Below are positions 27,855-36,772 of a stretch of 64,000 bases of DNA, one piece after another. Within the stretch, counting starts at the first letter, position 1; each line of letters opens with the position of its first letter. Under the pieces are notes generated by a model. That model made no database searches and was not told where the DNA came from. It saw only the letters and a program-made list of their open reading frames with translations. A program made the translations under genes and the position numbers. This DNA comes from Bacillota bacterium. GTDB lineage: Bacteria > Bacillota > Clostridia > Acetivibrionales > Acetivibrionaceae. Location: assembly GCA_023421115.1 (NCBI GenBank), contig JAEZUI010000026.1, positions 68,479 to 132,478 on the forward strand, given 5' to 3'.

Positions 27855-29951
27855 TTATTCCTCGTCGCATATCTCGATATAAAACTTTAAGCCGTCCCAT
27901 TCTAATAGTTTTTGGCCGAATTCATTCCATGAATACTCAACACCATTAATCAAAACCTTTGGTATACTCCACTGGTTATCTCTAACTAAAACACCGCTAA
28001 AACTAATTTTCTTAGTATCTTTATGATTCTCTGTATTTATATCGATTGTGTTTTTTATGTCATTTTCATCCACATACTTTTGTATTTCCTCAATAAAAAC
28101 CTCTCCATACATATCAAACTTTGTTTCTCCAATGCCGCTGATGTTAAGCATCTCTTCTCTGTCTTTAGGTAGATGTCGGCACATTTCCTTAAGGGTACTG
28201 TCATGAAAAATAATATAAGGCGGCAAATTTTGTTTTTCAGCCATTACTTTACGAAGATTTCTTAAACGTTCAAAAAGTATTTTATCGAAATTTTCATCTT
28301 TTTCTTCATTTTGTCTTTTGAGAGAGCCCGATTTTAAATTCTTGTTCACTTGAAGATCTTTTTCATATCCTCCAGCTTTATTAATGCCTTCTTTTCTATC
28401 TTTTTTAGTAGATATAGGCATCTGAATATCTGCTATTTTCAGAAATACCTTCTCCTTACCCTGCAAGACATCGTAAGCTCTCTTATCAAGCTTTACAACA
28501 GGATACTGGCCTTTTGTAACAAAAAGGTATCCATCTGCTGCCAATCGGTTCATCATATCTGACAACACTTCAATTGTATACTCTCTCATAATCCCATAAG
28601 TTGTAAGCTTGTCAAAACCTAACTGCCGGACTTTTTTCAAATTTGATCCTTTTAGAACGCTTGCTACCAATTGAACACCATACTGTTCACCCATTCGCTT
28701 TATACATGAGAATATTTTTTGGGCCTCTAAAGTAACGTCTGTTAGTTCCCCTTTGCTTATACAACTTTCACATTTTGCGCAATTATCGGAAGGTACCTCT
28801 TCTCCAAAGTACTCTAAGATATATTTTCTAAGACATTTTGCAGTATGGCAGTAATCCACCATCATTTGAAGTTTTGCATACTCATTGCGCTTTCTTTCCG
28901 GAGGAAGTTGACTGTCATCAAGAAGGAATCTTTGAATATGAGTGTCCTGCGCGCCGTATAAAAGTACACATTCGGCTTCATCCCCATCCCTTCCTGCACG
29001 TCCAACTTCCTGATAATAAGACTCTATGTTTTTTGGCATGTTAAAATGTATTACAAATCTGACGTTTGATTTGTCAATTCCCATCCCAAAGGCATTTGTT
29101 GCAACTATTATACGTATCCTGTCATAGGTAAAATCATCTTGATTTCTGTTTCTTTCCTCATCCGACATACCGGCATGGTATTTACCTACGCCTATACCTC
29201 TTTTGTGCAAAACCTCATATAACCTGTCTACCTCTTTTCGGGTAGCTGCATATATAATCCCAGCTTCATTATTGTGAGCCTCAAGATATTTGACTACATA
29301 ATCAAGTTTACTCGCTCCTTTTCTGACCGAAAAAAACAAATTACTGCGGTCAAATCCTGTAACATAAACCTTTGGTGTTCTAAGCTCTAGAAGCTTAATA
29401 ATATCTTGCTTTACCCGTTCTGTTGCAGTCGCTGTAAACGCTGTTACAACAGGCCTACTATTTAATTGTTTTAAAAACTGAGCTAATTTAAGATAACTCG
29501 GTCTAAAATCATGCCCCCACTGGGATACGCAGTGAGCCTCATCAATAGCGACCATGGAAACAGTGATACTCTCTAGCATATTTACAAATCTTTCGGATTC
29601 CAATCTTTCCGGCGCAACATATAAAAGCTTGAACTCACCTTTTCTTGCAAGCCTCAATTGATGCTCTAATTCCCTCCACTCAAGAGAACTATTGATAAAT
29701 GCCGAAGGGATCCCAAGATTATTAAGCGTTTCCACCTGATCTTTCATTAGTGAAATAAGGGGAGATATTACAATAGTGGTTCCCTCTAGTAGTAGGGCAG
29801 GTATCTGATAACAAAGCGATTTTCCACCGCCCGTAGGCATTATTCCAACAGTATCGGAACCGGTAATAATGCTTTCAATGATTTTCTCCTGACCTTGCCG
29901 GAATGATGAATATCCAAAATATTTCCGAAGTGCTTCAAGTGCTTTTTCCAT
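27855..29951 (-). CDS. recQ: ATP-dependent DNA helicase RecQ
   Basis: A 3'-5' DNA helicase of recombination and fork repair. Superfamily 2 motifs are present: GIMPTGGGKSLCYQIP (motif I), VAIDEAHCVSQWGHDFRP (motif II), TAFTATATERV (III) and the motif VI region VGRAGRDGDEAECVLL. The RecQ zinc-binding cysteines (CRKYILEYF, then CAKCESC), winged-helix RQC and an HRDC domain (about residues 540-615) follow. The protein (698 aa) is longer than E. coli RecQ (about 610 aa) by a C-terminal ~70-aa extension of unknown role (SGVLVRDNQWSIPKVL). AAAGGA precedes the ATG. Confidence 0.95.
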   Translation of the reverse strand: MEKALEALRKYFGYSSFRQGQEKIIESIITGSDTVGIMPTGGGKSLCYQIPALLLEGTTIVISPLISLMKDQVETLNNLGIPSAFINSSLEWRELEHQLRLARKGEFKLLYVAPERLESERFVNMLESITVSMVAIDEAHCVSQWGHDFRPSYLKLAQFLKQLNSRPVVTAFTATATERVKQDIIKLLELRTPKVYVTGFDRSNLFFSVRKGASKLDYVVKYLEAHNNEAGIIYAATRKEVDRLYEVLHKRGIGVGKYHAGMSDEERNRNQDDFTYDRIRIIVATNAFGMGIDKSNVRFVIHFNMPKNIESYYQEVGRAGRDGDEAECVLLYGAQDTHIQRFLLDDSQLPPERKRNEYAKLQMMVDYCHTAKCLRKYILEYFGEEVPSDNCAKCESCISKGELTDVTLEAQKIFSCIKRMGEQYGVQLVASVLKGSNLKKVRQLGFDKLTTYGIMREYTIEVLSDMMNRLAADGYLFVTKGQYPVVKLDKRAYDVLQGKEKVFLKIADIQMPISTKKDRKEGINKAGGYEKDLQVNKNLKSGSLKRQNEEKDENFDKILFERLRNLRKVMAEKQNLPPYIIFHDSTLKEMCRHLPKDREEMLNISGIGETKFDMYGEVFIEEIQKYVDENDIKNTIDINTENHKDTKKISFSGVLVRDNQWSIPKVLINGVEYSWNEFGQKLLEWDGLKFYIEICDEE

Positions 29952-30059
29952 GACTTTCTATCCTTTCCGAATGCATCTGATAGAATAATTATAGCAAAAT
30001 ACATTTTTATGTCTAATAATCTTTATCGGCTTAATCTAAAACTAACTTTATTTTTTGGG

Positions 30060-30116
30060 ACAACATACAAAAATCCAATATTCTTCAGTATGTTGCATAA
30101 CTAAAAAATATTGGAT
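30060..30116 (-). terminator. Terminator with interleaved alternative hairpin
   Basis: ATCCAATATT (30073-30082) pairs with AATATTGGAT (30107-30116), followed on the minus strand by TTTTTG. A second pair, CAACATAC (30061-30068) with GTATGTTG (30088-30095), interleaves with the first, so the two helices are mutually exclusive or form a pseudoknot. Confidence 0.65.
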
Positions 30117-30166
30117 CACTCTTTCTATTAGCAAAATTTTACTCAGCTCATTATCCATCAATTGAC

Positions 30167-30541
30167 TTAAAGCATATCCTCAAGATTTTCTGCAACTGTG
30201 ATTATGATTACTTTTTCACCGGTTTTGGTACTTACATCAGAATGTATGCTAATGATTTTTACACCTATAACCTGTTTAATTAAACTTTCAAAATAAGATA
30301 TAGCTGCCTCAAACAATGAACTTCTAACTTTTTTCACATGCACTACACCCTCAATATTTTCCGCTAGTTTTTGCTCAGACTGACTAAGAAAACTTTCAAG
30401 CCGGATAATAATTAAATCCTTTACAATTATAGTATTTATTTGTTTTGGACGACGCCCCATATAATCAATCTCAAATTTCTCGGTAGCTTCAATTATTTTT
30501 GCTTCCATTTGTCCTTTTGTCATAACTATGGTTTCCCCCAC
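30167..30541 (-). CDS. DUF2294 protein, copy 1
   Basis: A 124-aa protein of the uncharacterised DUF2294 family. Diagnostic segments are MTKGQMEAKI, EIDYMGRRPKQINT, LSQSEQKLAENIEG and SDVSTKTGEKVIIIT. A paralogue with nearly the same segments lies at 32660-33037, and the DUF4914 gene lies between them on the same strand. The start is 21 bases after the DUF4914 stop, so the two are probably cotranscribed. The biochemical role is unknown. The repeated conserved SQSEQK and STKTGEK patches may be a binding surface (inference). Confidence 0.85.
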   Translation of the reverse strand: MGETIVMTKGQMEAKIIEATEKFEIDYMGRRPKQINTIIVKDLIIIRLESFLSQSEQKLAENIEGVVHVKKVRSSLFEAAISYFESLIKQVIGVKIISIHSDVSTKTGEKVIIITVAENLEDML

Positions 30542-30562
30542 ATTTATTTGTTATAACACTTA

Positions 30563-32443
30563 TTACATCCTCATAGGAATAAGTTCTATATATTCTTCAA
30601 GCTTTCCGTCATTAATGCAGCATTTGATAATCTCCCGTCCTAACGGATTAAGTTCCGGTATCAAAAACTTTTCCAGCTCTTTTTTAAAGAAGTTGGTAAG
30701 TATCTTAGCCCCCTCATCATATCCGCTGTTACCTATTTCGGGCTGAAGGTTCGGTTGAAGGAAGCCTTTGGGCAAAAATACTCCATCCACCTTCAGTGTC
30801 TCTAGTGAATATCCCATTAGCGAGCATCTTGACTCAATCAGCTGGTCTGCACTGAATTTTGCCGATCCTCGTCTGGCAAGGTATTCCCTTGCAACCCACT
30901 GCGGCATAAAACCAACTTTATAGGCACCTATATGCTGATTAGGTATAAGTATATACCTCGTTGAAGATGCAAAAGTAACCTGATCAAGTAAGAGATTCGC
31001 CTGGTCAACCATTTTACCCGTTGCAAAAGGCCAGTATGAACCTACCCCCTCACTGCTCATACCTTCCGAATCAGTTATACTGGGATTATCATGACCCCTT
31101 GGTGCAACCAATCTCCAAAGCCATGCAAGACTTGGAGGAAGGATATGAAACATTCCCATTATTCCATATGATGGCTTATCTTTTGTACATGGAGGCGTCC
31201 TTACTCCAAAGCTCCTTACATCAATCTCCACTGGTTCATCCACAACATCGGGAATAAACCTCCTTGGCATTATTACCCTTGGGTTTGGGCACGGCTTTCC
31301 TGTTTCATCCATTGTGTGTTCCCAAATAAGGCATGTGGATCCCGGCATTGCCTGGAGATTCAAAAATATGAGAGGCTCTTTTGGGTGAATGCACAATTTC
31401 TCATAATGCGGGTCAATTCCATATTGGTTAATATGGTTTATTCTGAGAAACCATCCCGCCTCTGCATCCTTAACAACAAGCTTTTTGCTCTCATTCTGTA
31501 TGGTCGGATGACAAAGTGCCATATCGTCGGTAACCGGCTTAAGTTGGCATGTTTCTTTGAGCTCTAAATATGTCTTTTCCTTTGTAATAGTATTTTGTGC
31601 CAGAACAATTCTACCATCGAGTTCCTTGTGAATTTGTTCGAGCATTTCGCTTTTACCGCCTCCACTCGCCCCTTCATGCATTATAGTTATTATGTTTTCG
31701 TAAGGTGTTATAACCTTAACGGTAGAAGCATGCACAGTAACCCATCCTTCAAGCTCTCCAATATTGAGCAACACTCCATATATACCTTTTTTTGCACTTG
31801 GCCCCGGATAAAGATTATAGGAAAACAACTCGTGCATATGCTCAAGTCTGTTATGCACAACAACCTGCTTACCAGCAAAGTGAGTATGTCTGTAAGGAGG
31901 TGCAAGATATATTATTGCTTTCGGTTTAAACCCTTCAGGTATTTGGTCCCTTGGAATAAACCCCTGAAGATCAGCAAGTCCGGCAGCAAAGAAACCCGCA
32001 TTTAATGGTGCAACCAATAGAGCTGGATATCCCAAATCAGAATCACCTGCCATAAATGGCATAATTATAAGTTCCTGATTTCCTAGCCAATCAAAAGTTA
32101 TGCTTCTTAGAGTTTCAAAATCTTCGCCATATACATCCCTGTATCTTGGCTTATCAGTTGCATTGTCATCGGCAACCACCATACAATCGGGATCTCTCCT
32201 TCTCATATACATATCCATATAGTTTACGGAAACTCCGTTTTTACATCTTACTACCGTCGCTTCAACCATTCTCCCTCTACCCGGTACATCATATTCTACC
32301 TCAAAAGTCATGTTCTCATTATTGCCTGTAGCAAGGTACAAAAGGTGACTTCTATTTTCCGGTATAATTGTATTAACACCTTCTTGTATTATTTCTTGCA
32401 ATTCCTTGGGTAAAACAATTCTTTCTAAAAATTCATTTTTCAT
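30563..32443 (-). CDS. DUF4914 P-loop protein
   Basis: A 626-aa cytosolic protein of the DUF4914 family, with no assigned function. A clear P-loop, GASGGGKSE, lies at about residues 270-278, within IIT-IMHEG context. Its GxSGxGKSE form is the one seen in HPr kinase and resembles the PEP carboxykinase kinase-1a loop more than that of AAA or ABC proteins. The N-terminal half contains VEYDVPGRGRM and the middle LAPPYRHTHF. Start at 32443 is fixed by AGGAGG eight bases upstream; the frame is open a further 13 codons. It is bracketed by two DUF2294 genes on the same strand. Confidence 0.8.
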   Translation of the reverse strand: MKNEFLERIVLPKELQEIIQEGVNTIIPENRSHLLYLATGNNENMTFEVEYDVPGRGRMVEATVVRCKNGVSVNYMDMYMRRRDPDCMVVADDNATDKPRYRDVYGEDFETLRSITFDWLGNQELIIMPFMAGDSDLGYPALLVAPLNAGFFAAGLADLQGFIPRDQIPEGFKPKAIIYLAPPYRHTHFAGKQVVVHNRLEHMHELFSYNLYPGPSAKKGIYGVLLNIGELEGWVTVHASTVKVITPYENIITIMHEGASGGGKSEMLEQIHKELDGRIVLAQNTITKEKTYLELKETCQLKPVTDDMALCHPTIQNESKKLVVKDAEAGWFLRINHINQYGIDPHYEKLCIHPKEPLIFLNLQAMPGSTCLIWEHTMDETGKPCPNPRVIMPRRFIPDVVDEPVEIDVRSFGVRTPPCTKDKPSYGIMGMFHILPPSLAWLWRLVAPRGHDNPSITDSEGMSSEGVGSYWPFATGKMVDQANLLLDQVTFASSTRYILIPNQHIGAYKVGFMPQWVAREYLARRGSAKFSADQLIESRCSLMGYSLETLKVDGVFLPKGFLQPNLQPEIGNSGYDEGAKILTNFFKKELEKFLIPELNPLGREIIKCCINDGKLEEYIELIPMRM

Positions 32444-32503
32444 AATAAGCCTCCTAAAATTTCTTGATATTATTAGAACCAAAAAGCATCCTCTAGTGCT
32501 CCC

Positions 32504-32540
32504 GGGCAGCTCTGCCCCGTTTTTGCTCTTTCATTTCAGT
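32504..32540 (+). repeat. Possible truncated copy of the hairpin cassette
   Basis: GGGCAG and CTGCCC form a tight hairpin followed by CGTTTTTGC-TC-TTTCATTTC, which resembles plus-strand 42953-42990. The remaining hairpins are missing. It can also act as a plus-strand terminator, but no plus-strand gene ends here. Confidence 0.35.
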
Positions 32541-32556
32541 AAAAAGATGTGTAATC

Positions 32557-32605
32557 AAAAAAGACCAATACTTAATAACCTGAATTACCAGGTAATAAAT
32601 ATTGG
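32557..32605 (-). terminator. Terminator after DUF2294 copy 2
   Basis: CCAATA (32565-32570) pairs with TATTGG (32600-32605), and an inner arm AACCTG pairs with CAGGT-A, with minor mismatches. TTTTTTG follows on the minus strand. Confidence 0.75.
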
Positions 32606-32659
32606 CCTACACTGCAACAAGTATCACGTACCCTTTGCTTGGTCAACCCATCTTATATT

Positions 32660-33037
32660 TTATTTAATTTCTTGAAACTCATTTTCTAAAGTAAATATAA
32701 TTACTTTTTCACCTGTCTTTGTACTAACATCGGAATGCATACTTAGAATCTTTGTATTTACTACATCTTGTATAATTTCTTCTAATTGACTGCTCGCATT
32801 TTCAAATAAAGCTGTGCGCATATCCTTAATAAGCTTTATACCCTGGATGTTTTCTGCAAGTTTTTGCTCAGACTGACTAAGAAAACCATCAATAAATATC
32901 AATATATGATTTTTTATAATTGTCGTCTTAATGTCCTTAGGCCCACGGCCCATATACTCCTTTTCAAATTTGCTTACTGCATCGCTTATCCGCGATTCAA
33001 TCTGCCCCTTTGTATACTTAGGAATGTCGGACTTCAA
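32660..33037 (-). CDS. DUF2294 protein, copy 2
   Basis: Paralogue of the protein at 30167-30541. It shares YTKGQIESRI, EKEYMGRGPKDIKT, LSQSEQKLAENIQG and SDVSTKTGEKVIIFT. The frame is open to an ATG at 33124, giving 154 aa, but that start has no ribosome site. A TTG at 33037 with GAGG nine bases upstream yields 125 aa, almost the length of copy 1, so I prefer it. It has its own terminator and is therefore probably a separate transcript from DUF4914. Function unknown. Confidence 0.82.
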   Translation of the reverse strand: MKSDIPKYTKGQIESRISDAVSKFEKEYMGRGPKDIKTTIIKNHILIFIDGFLSQSEQKLAENIQGIKLIKDMRTALFENASSQLEEIIQDVVNTKILSMHSDVSTKTGEKVIIFTLENEFQEIK

Positions 33038-33124
33038 TTGCATCATCCTCGCTATAGCATAATTATCAATCCTACAATTTTCTCTTAAACAATAGTATTT
33101 TTTAACCATCCAAATTCTATTCAT

Positions 33125-33726
33125 TTAAGCTTTTAATATGCCATTTTTATGTTCTTAACTTTCCTACAGCTAGATATAATTTCATCAAAACGCACCAGCG
33201 ATTTGAACTTATAACTATGATACAATATAACCATTAGTATGTCAAATACTTTTTTGCAATATATTCTAAGACAACCTTCATATTGCACTACTTGTTAATC
33301 CTTCAACAAAATTCTATTTAGTAAATATTTTATCTTAGGTGATTCCAAAAAAATAACTGGTCAATCGCCATTTCAAAAAATCTGATTTGATGGGCTTTGT
33401 GACTTAATTATTGTATAGGTTATTTTTTGAAATGGCCTTATTCATTATTTTTATGATAGATGCTTCGAGGGACAGATTGGATATACGCGCAGCTCATCAC
33501 AGCATACTCCCAACTTGTCCATCTTCGTCACAACCAGTAATTGAGATCTAGTATTTACGATCTCCAGTGTAGAACTTAACACAAAATACAGTTTTCGCAA
33601 GTTCCTAAGCTCTAATAATATCTGCATCATATGCAAGTTGTACTTTTCTCACTTGCATTTATTAGACTTTCCAACATATGCACAAATCATTTTATGCCGA
33701 TTCAAGATAGCTACCTCAAATACATA
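33125..33726. other. Gene-free spacer with a full MITE-like repeat
   Basis: 602 bases. It contains the repeat at 33335-33440; 33125-33334 and 33441-33726 show nothing I can support. A 61-codon minus-strand frame at 33451-33636 contains LLVVTKMDKLG, faintly like a serine recombinase fragment, but lacks the rest and is not called. Confidence 0.5.
33335..33440 (+). repeat. 106-bp MITE-like repeat, copy A
   Basis: The ends are imperfect terminal inverted repeats: TTAGGTGATTCCAAAAAAAT on the left and, read in reverse, TAAGGCCATTTCAAAAAAT on the right. An internal GCCATTTCAAAAAAT also pairs perfectly with the right-end ATTTTTTGAAATGGC, so the RNA would fold. It is identical over all 106 bases to 50134-50239. 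Confidence 0.85.
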
Positions 33727-35073
33727 TCAATTACCAACAGGAAGAGCATTTATAATACCCAACAAATAGCTTCTCAATATAGCAAAGTCAATAGAATCAA
33801 CACTACCACTACAATTAACATCAGCGGCTTTTATACCGTTTTCATAGGGAAACTCCCTGCTAAAACCAAGCAAATAGTTTCTAAGTAATGCGAAATCAAT
33901 TGAATTTATAAGTTTGTCTCCATTGAGATCCCCATAAACAAACTCGTACTTTGATGGTGTTGGAGAAACATTTATAGGAGTGGGTGTAGGAGACAGGGTC
34001 GTGGTTGGTGATGATGTAGGCAAACCTTTGTTATTGCTTAAAAACGCATCTAACGCAATTGTAGGTCTTCCATTAGTGCTCCATGTACCTTTTTCATAAT
34101 GGGCCCAATTATAGCATTGGGGTTCCCAATAAAACACGCCAAGCCCCTTTCTGTAAGAAACAGAATCAACCTTTTTTAGTAAGTCTGTTATCAAATCCTT
34201 TGTAGCACTTGCCGAAGTATTATCCATCCCCACTTCGCAAATCATAACTTCTTTTCCGTATCTTGATACCATATCATTCATGTTATAAAGGCACTGACTG
34301 CTCATAGTTGACCAATTGCTCGCATCCGGATAGAGTGACATGCCTATTACATCATATCTTGCACTATTGCTTTTTAGCCCATCAAACATCCATCTGAATA
34401 AACTGTTGTCATACCCATTAGATAAATGTACAATAACTTTTGCATTTGGAAATATCGCTTTTACAGCATCATGTCCGCTGTTTACCATCCATGCAAAATT
34501 CCTCATATTAATTGAGGCCTTTCCATCTTCCCATAACATACCATTGTTAGTCTCATTTCCCACCTGTACCCACTCAGGTGTCACACCATTTGATTTTAAT
34601 GCATTTAGAACCTCATAGGTGTGGTTATATACAGCCGTGTACAACTGTTCTGTGCTATATCCTGCCCATGCTGAAGGTTTATACTGTTTTCCAGGATCAG
34701 CCCATGAATCACTATAGTGGAAATCTATCATGATCCGAAACCCCAAATTGCTACAGCGCTTAGCCATTTCAACCACTTCATTTTTACTACAGTGACCGCT
34801 GTATGGATCATTTGAAGGATTAACCCATACTCTCAAGCGGATTGAATTAATTCCATGCTCCTTTAATATCTGAAGGCAATCTTTTTGCACCCCATTATCG
34901 TCATAGAATTTATATCCTTTAGCCTCCATCTGTGGAAGCCAGCTTACATCGGCACCGTTTGCAAATGAAGCTGCTTTAGTTGATACCGGAAACAATACAG
35001 ATAAGTAAAAATTAAAAACAGCAGATAAACAAAAAACTACCAAGAACCCAAATAAAAAGTCTTTTCTTTTCAT
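33727..35073 (-). CDS. GH53 endo-beta-1,4-galactanase with type I dockerin
   Basis: A secreted arabinogalactan endo-1,4-galactanase that cuts the galactan side chains of pectin. Signal peptide about residues 1-35; GH53 barrel about 36-345, starting FANGADVSWLPQME. The clan A acid/base and nucleophile glutamates are in VGNETNNG and MICEVGM. A Thr/Pro/Ser linker leads to a dockerin (about 380-448) with repeats DLNGDKLINSID and DVNCSGSVDSID. The contact positions are Ser-Ile in both. ATG at 35073 has GAGAGGGAAG upstream. It appears monocistronic. Confidence 0.95.
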   Translation of the reverse strand: MKRKDFLFGFLVVFCLSAVFNFYLSVLFPVSTKAASFANGADVSWLPQMEAKGYKFYDDNGVQKDCLQILKEHGINSIRLRVWVNPSNDPYSGHCSKNEVVEMAKRCSNLGFRIMIDFHYSDSWADPGKQYKPSAWAGYSTEQLYTAVYNHTYEVLNALKSNGVTPEWVQVGNETNNGMLWEDGKASINMRNFAWMVNSGHDAVKAIFPNAKVIVHLSNGYDNSLFRWMFDGLKSNSARYDVIGMSLYPDASNWSTMSSQCLYNMNDMVSRYGKEVMICEVGMDNTSASATKDLITDLLKKVDSVSYRKGLGVFYWEPQCYNWAHYEKGTWSTNGRPTIALDAFLSNNKGLPTSSPTTTLSPTPTPINVSPTPSKYEFVYGDLNGDKLINSIDFALLRNYLLGFSREFPYENGIKAADVNCSGSVDSIDFAILRSYLLGIINALPVGN

Positions 35074-35133
35074 ACACTTCCCTCTCATCCATAAAATATA
35101 TTAAAACTTTGCAATTTACTTCATATTTGCTGC

Positions 35134-35169
35134 AAAAAGCCGACAGCACTTTATAATGCTACCGGCTTT
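35134..35169 (-). terminator. Terminator after the Bax-inhibitor gene
   Basis: On the minus strand AAAGCCGGTAGCA pairs with TGCTGTCGGCTTT (internal GT/GT bulge), followed by TTG. It also lies just upstream of the GH53 gene. Confidence 0.75.
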
Positions 35170-35205
35170 ACAGCAAAGAAACTACTACGATAAATAGAAT
35201 TTGAA

Positions 35206-35913
35206 CTACCTTCTTTTACCTAATATTCTTAAGATATATAAGAACAGATTAACAAAATCAAGATACAGAATAAGCGCTCCCAAAATGGCTACATTTCTTT
35301 CCTTTTCAGTTCCTGTATACTGCATGCTGATAGCCTTGATCTTTTGACTGTCATATGCTGTAAGTCCAAGAAAAATAGCAACTCCTACAAAAGATATTAT
35401 CCAGTATAAAGTAGAACTTTTAAGGAAAATATTAACTACGGAAACTATAATAAGACCGATTAAACCCATCAGAAACAAAGAACCCAAGGAAGTTAAATCA
35501 GTTTTAGTCACCAGACCGTATACACACATGAAGCCGAAGAAACCTGCTGTCATGAAAAACGCCAGAGCCACTGAATTTCCTGTATAGGCCAAAAATATAA
35601 CAGATAGCGTTATGCCGTTAAGTACCGAATACATTATAAAGGCTGCCGCGGCCATACCATATTCCATATGCATAGCTCTGCTTGAAATAAACCAAACAAA
35701 AACAAACTCAAGAATAATAAACCCTAAAAATGTAAATCTACTTGAATATAACATCCTTATCATAGTCTCACTTGTTGCAGTATACATTGCCGTCATTCCG
35801 GTAATAATTAATCCTATAAACATCCAGCCAAATACTCTTGCCATTTGGGCTGATAGGGCACTTTTTCTGTCTATTGCACCATCATCATAATTATAACCAT
35901 TGTAATTATCCAT
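35206..35913 (-). CDS. Bax inhibitor-1 / YccA family membrane protein
   Basis: A 235-aa protein with seven predicted membrane helices starting near residue 27, belonging to UPF0005 (TMBIM/BI-1). Typical features are FGWMFIGLIITGMTAMY near the start, the central ITLSVIFLAYTG and the C-terminal ALILYLDFVNLFLYILRILG, which includes the conserved acidic residue of the family. Members such as B. subtilis YetJ conduct calcium in a pH-dependent way, and YccA modulates FtsH. It lies downstream of the DUF975 gene (101-base gap), next to a flotillin set, which suits a membrane quality-control role (inference). Confidence 0.93.
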   Translation of the reverse strand: MDNYNGYNYDDGAIDRKSALSAQMARVFGWMFIGLIITGMTAMYTATSETMIRMLYSSRFTFLGFIILEFVFVWFISSRAMHMEYGMAAAAFIMYSVLNGITLSVIFLAYTGNSVALAFFMTAGFFGFMCVYGLVTKTDLTSLGSLFLMGLIGLIIVSVVNIFLKSSTLYWIISFVGVAIFLGLTAYDSQKIKAISMQYTGTEKERNVAILGALILYLDFVNLFLYILRILGKRR

Positions 35914-36014
35914 ATATTAATCACTCCTTTACTACTTATTTTATTAAAATTATACCATATTTATTTATATAGGAATATATTTTTGTTCTAATTATTTTAC
36001 TTAACATAGCATTA

Positions 36015-36743
36015 TTATAGCAAACCCATTCCTTCATCTGGATCTTCATAATTTAACAACAACTCATCATGATTACTCCAACCATTGTCAATTGCATTTT
36101 GACGAAGCACCAAATACAACTCCGCAAAAGTTGCATTTTGATAAGGCGCTACAAACAAAACTCCTATACAACAAGCTAACAAACCTAGCAAATACCATCC
36201 AATAAAGGACAATCCCAGTACAAACATATCAAATTTGTGTCCCTCGGTCATTTTGCTACTCAGTTCAATTGCCCTTTTACTCCCGATATTAGGATTATCA
36301 GCTAAAATATATGGCACCATACTGTATGAATAGTATTTTATAATTCCAGGTATTATAAATAACAAATACCATAGAAAATTCTGCAATCCTTTAAGAAACA
36401 TTGTTGATACTATACTCATATAGTTTTCACTACTAAATGCAAATTTGAAGCATTTTTTATTATCTCCATATTCCGCTGACTTCACGAAATACCTTCTTCC
36501 TCCGACTTCCAAAGGGTATCCTAAAAATGCCCGAATAGCTAGTATGAATAAAATGGCGACTAAAACGATAGCAATTATAATCATAATACTTGATGAGTCA
36601 AGTGATGAATACGAATTGGAATAATTGCCGCCTCCACCGTCGCCTCCTGCTAAAGAAACAACTATACTAATCCAGAACGCTTCCCAATAATTTGTTTTCA
36701 ATACTGCCTTTGCTCTTTCTTTAAGTTCACTTCTTGACCACAT
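36015..36743 (-). CDS. DUF975 family membrane protein
   Basis: A 242-aa integral membrane protein beginning MWSRSELKERAKAVLKTNYW, which is the DUF975 start signature. A glycine/serine-rich loop (GGDGGGGNYSNSYSS) follows the first hydrophobic segment, then helices at about residues 52-75, 105-130 and 160-195, and a C-terminal cytosolic tail. The family function is unknown. AGGAGGGG precedes the ATG, which is 29 bases after the flotillin stop, so it is very likely in the flotillin operon. Confidence 0.88.
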   Translation of the reverse strand: MWSRSELKERAKAVLKTNYWEAFWISIVVSLAGGDGGGGNYSNSYSSLDSSSIMIIIAIVLVAILFILAIRAFLGYPLEVGGRRYFVKSAEYGDNKKCFKFAFSSENYMSIVSTMFLKGLQNFLWYLLFIIPGIIKYYSYSMVPYILADNPNIGSKRAIELSSKMTEGHKFDMFVLGLSFIGWYLLGLLACCIGVLFVAPYQNATFAELYLVLRQNAIDNGWSNHDELLLNYEDPDEGMGLL

Positions 36744-36772
36744 ATTTCAGCCCCTCCTGTTTTCCATTTTTA

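Noticed and set aside
33451..33636. 61-codon frame with a faint serine-recombinase-like LVVTKMDKLG
   Set aside because: The catalytic serine region and all other motifs are missing; the match is short and the frame is probably chance.
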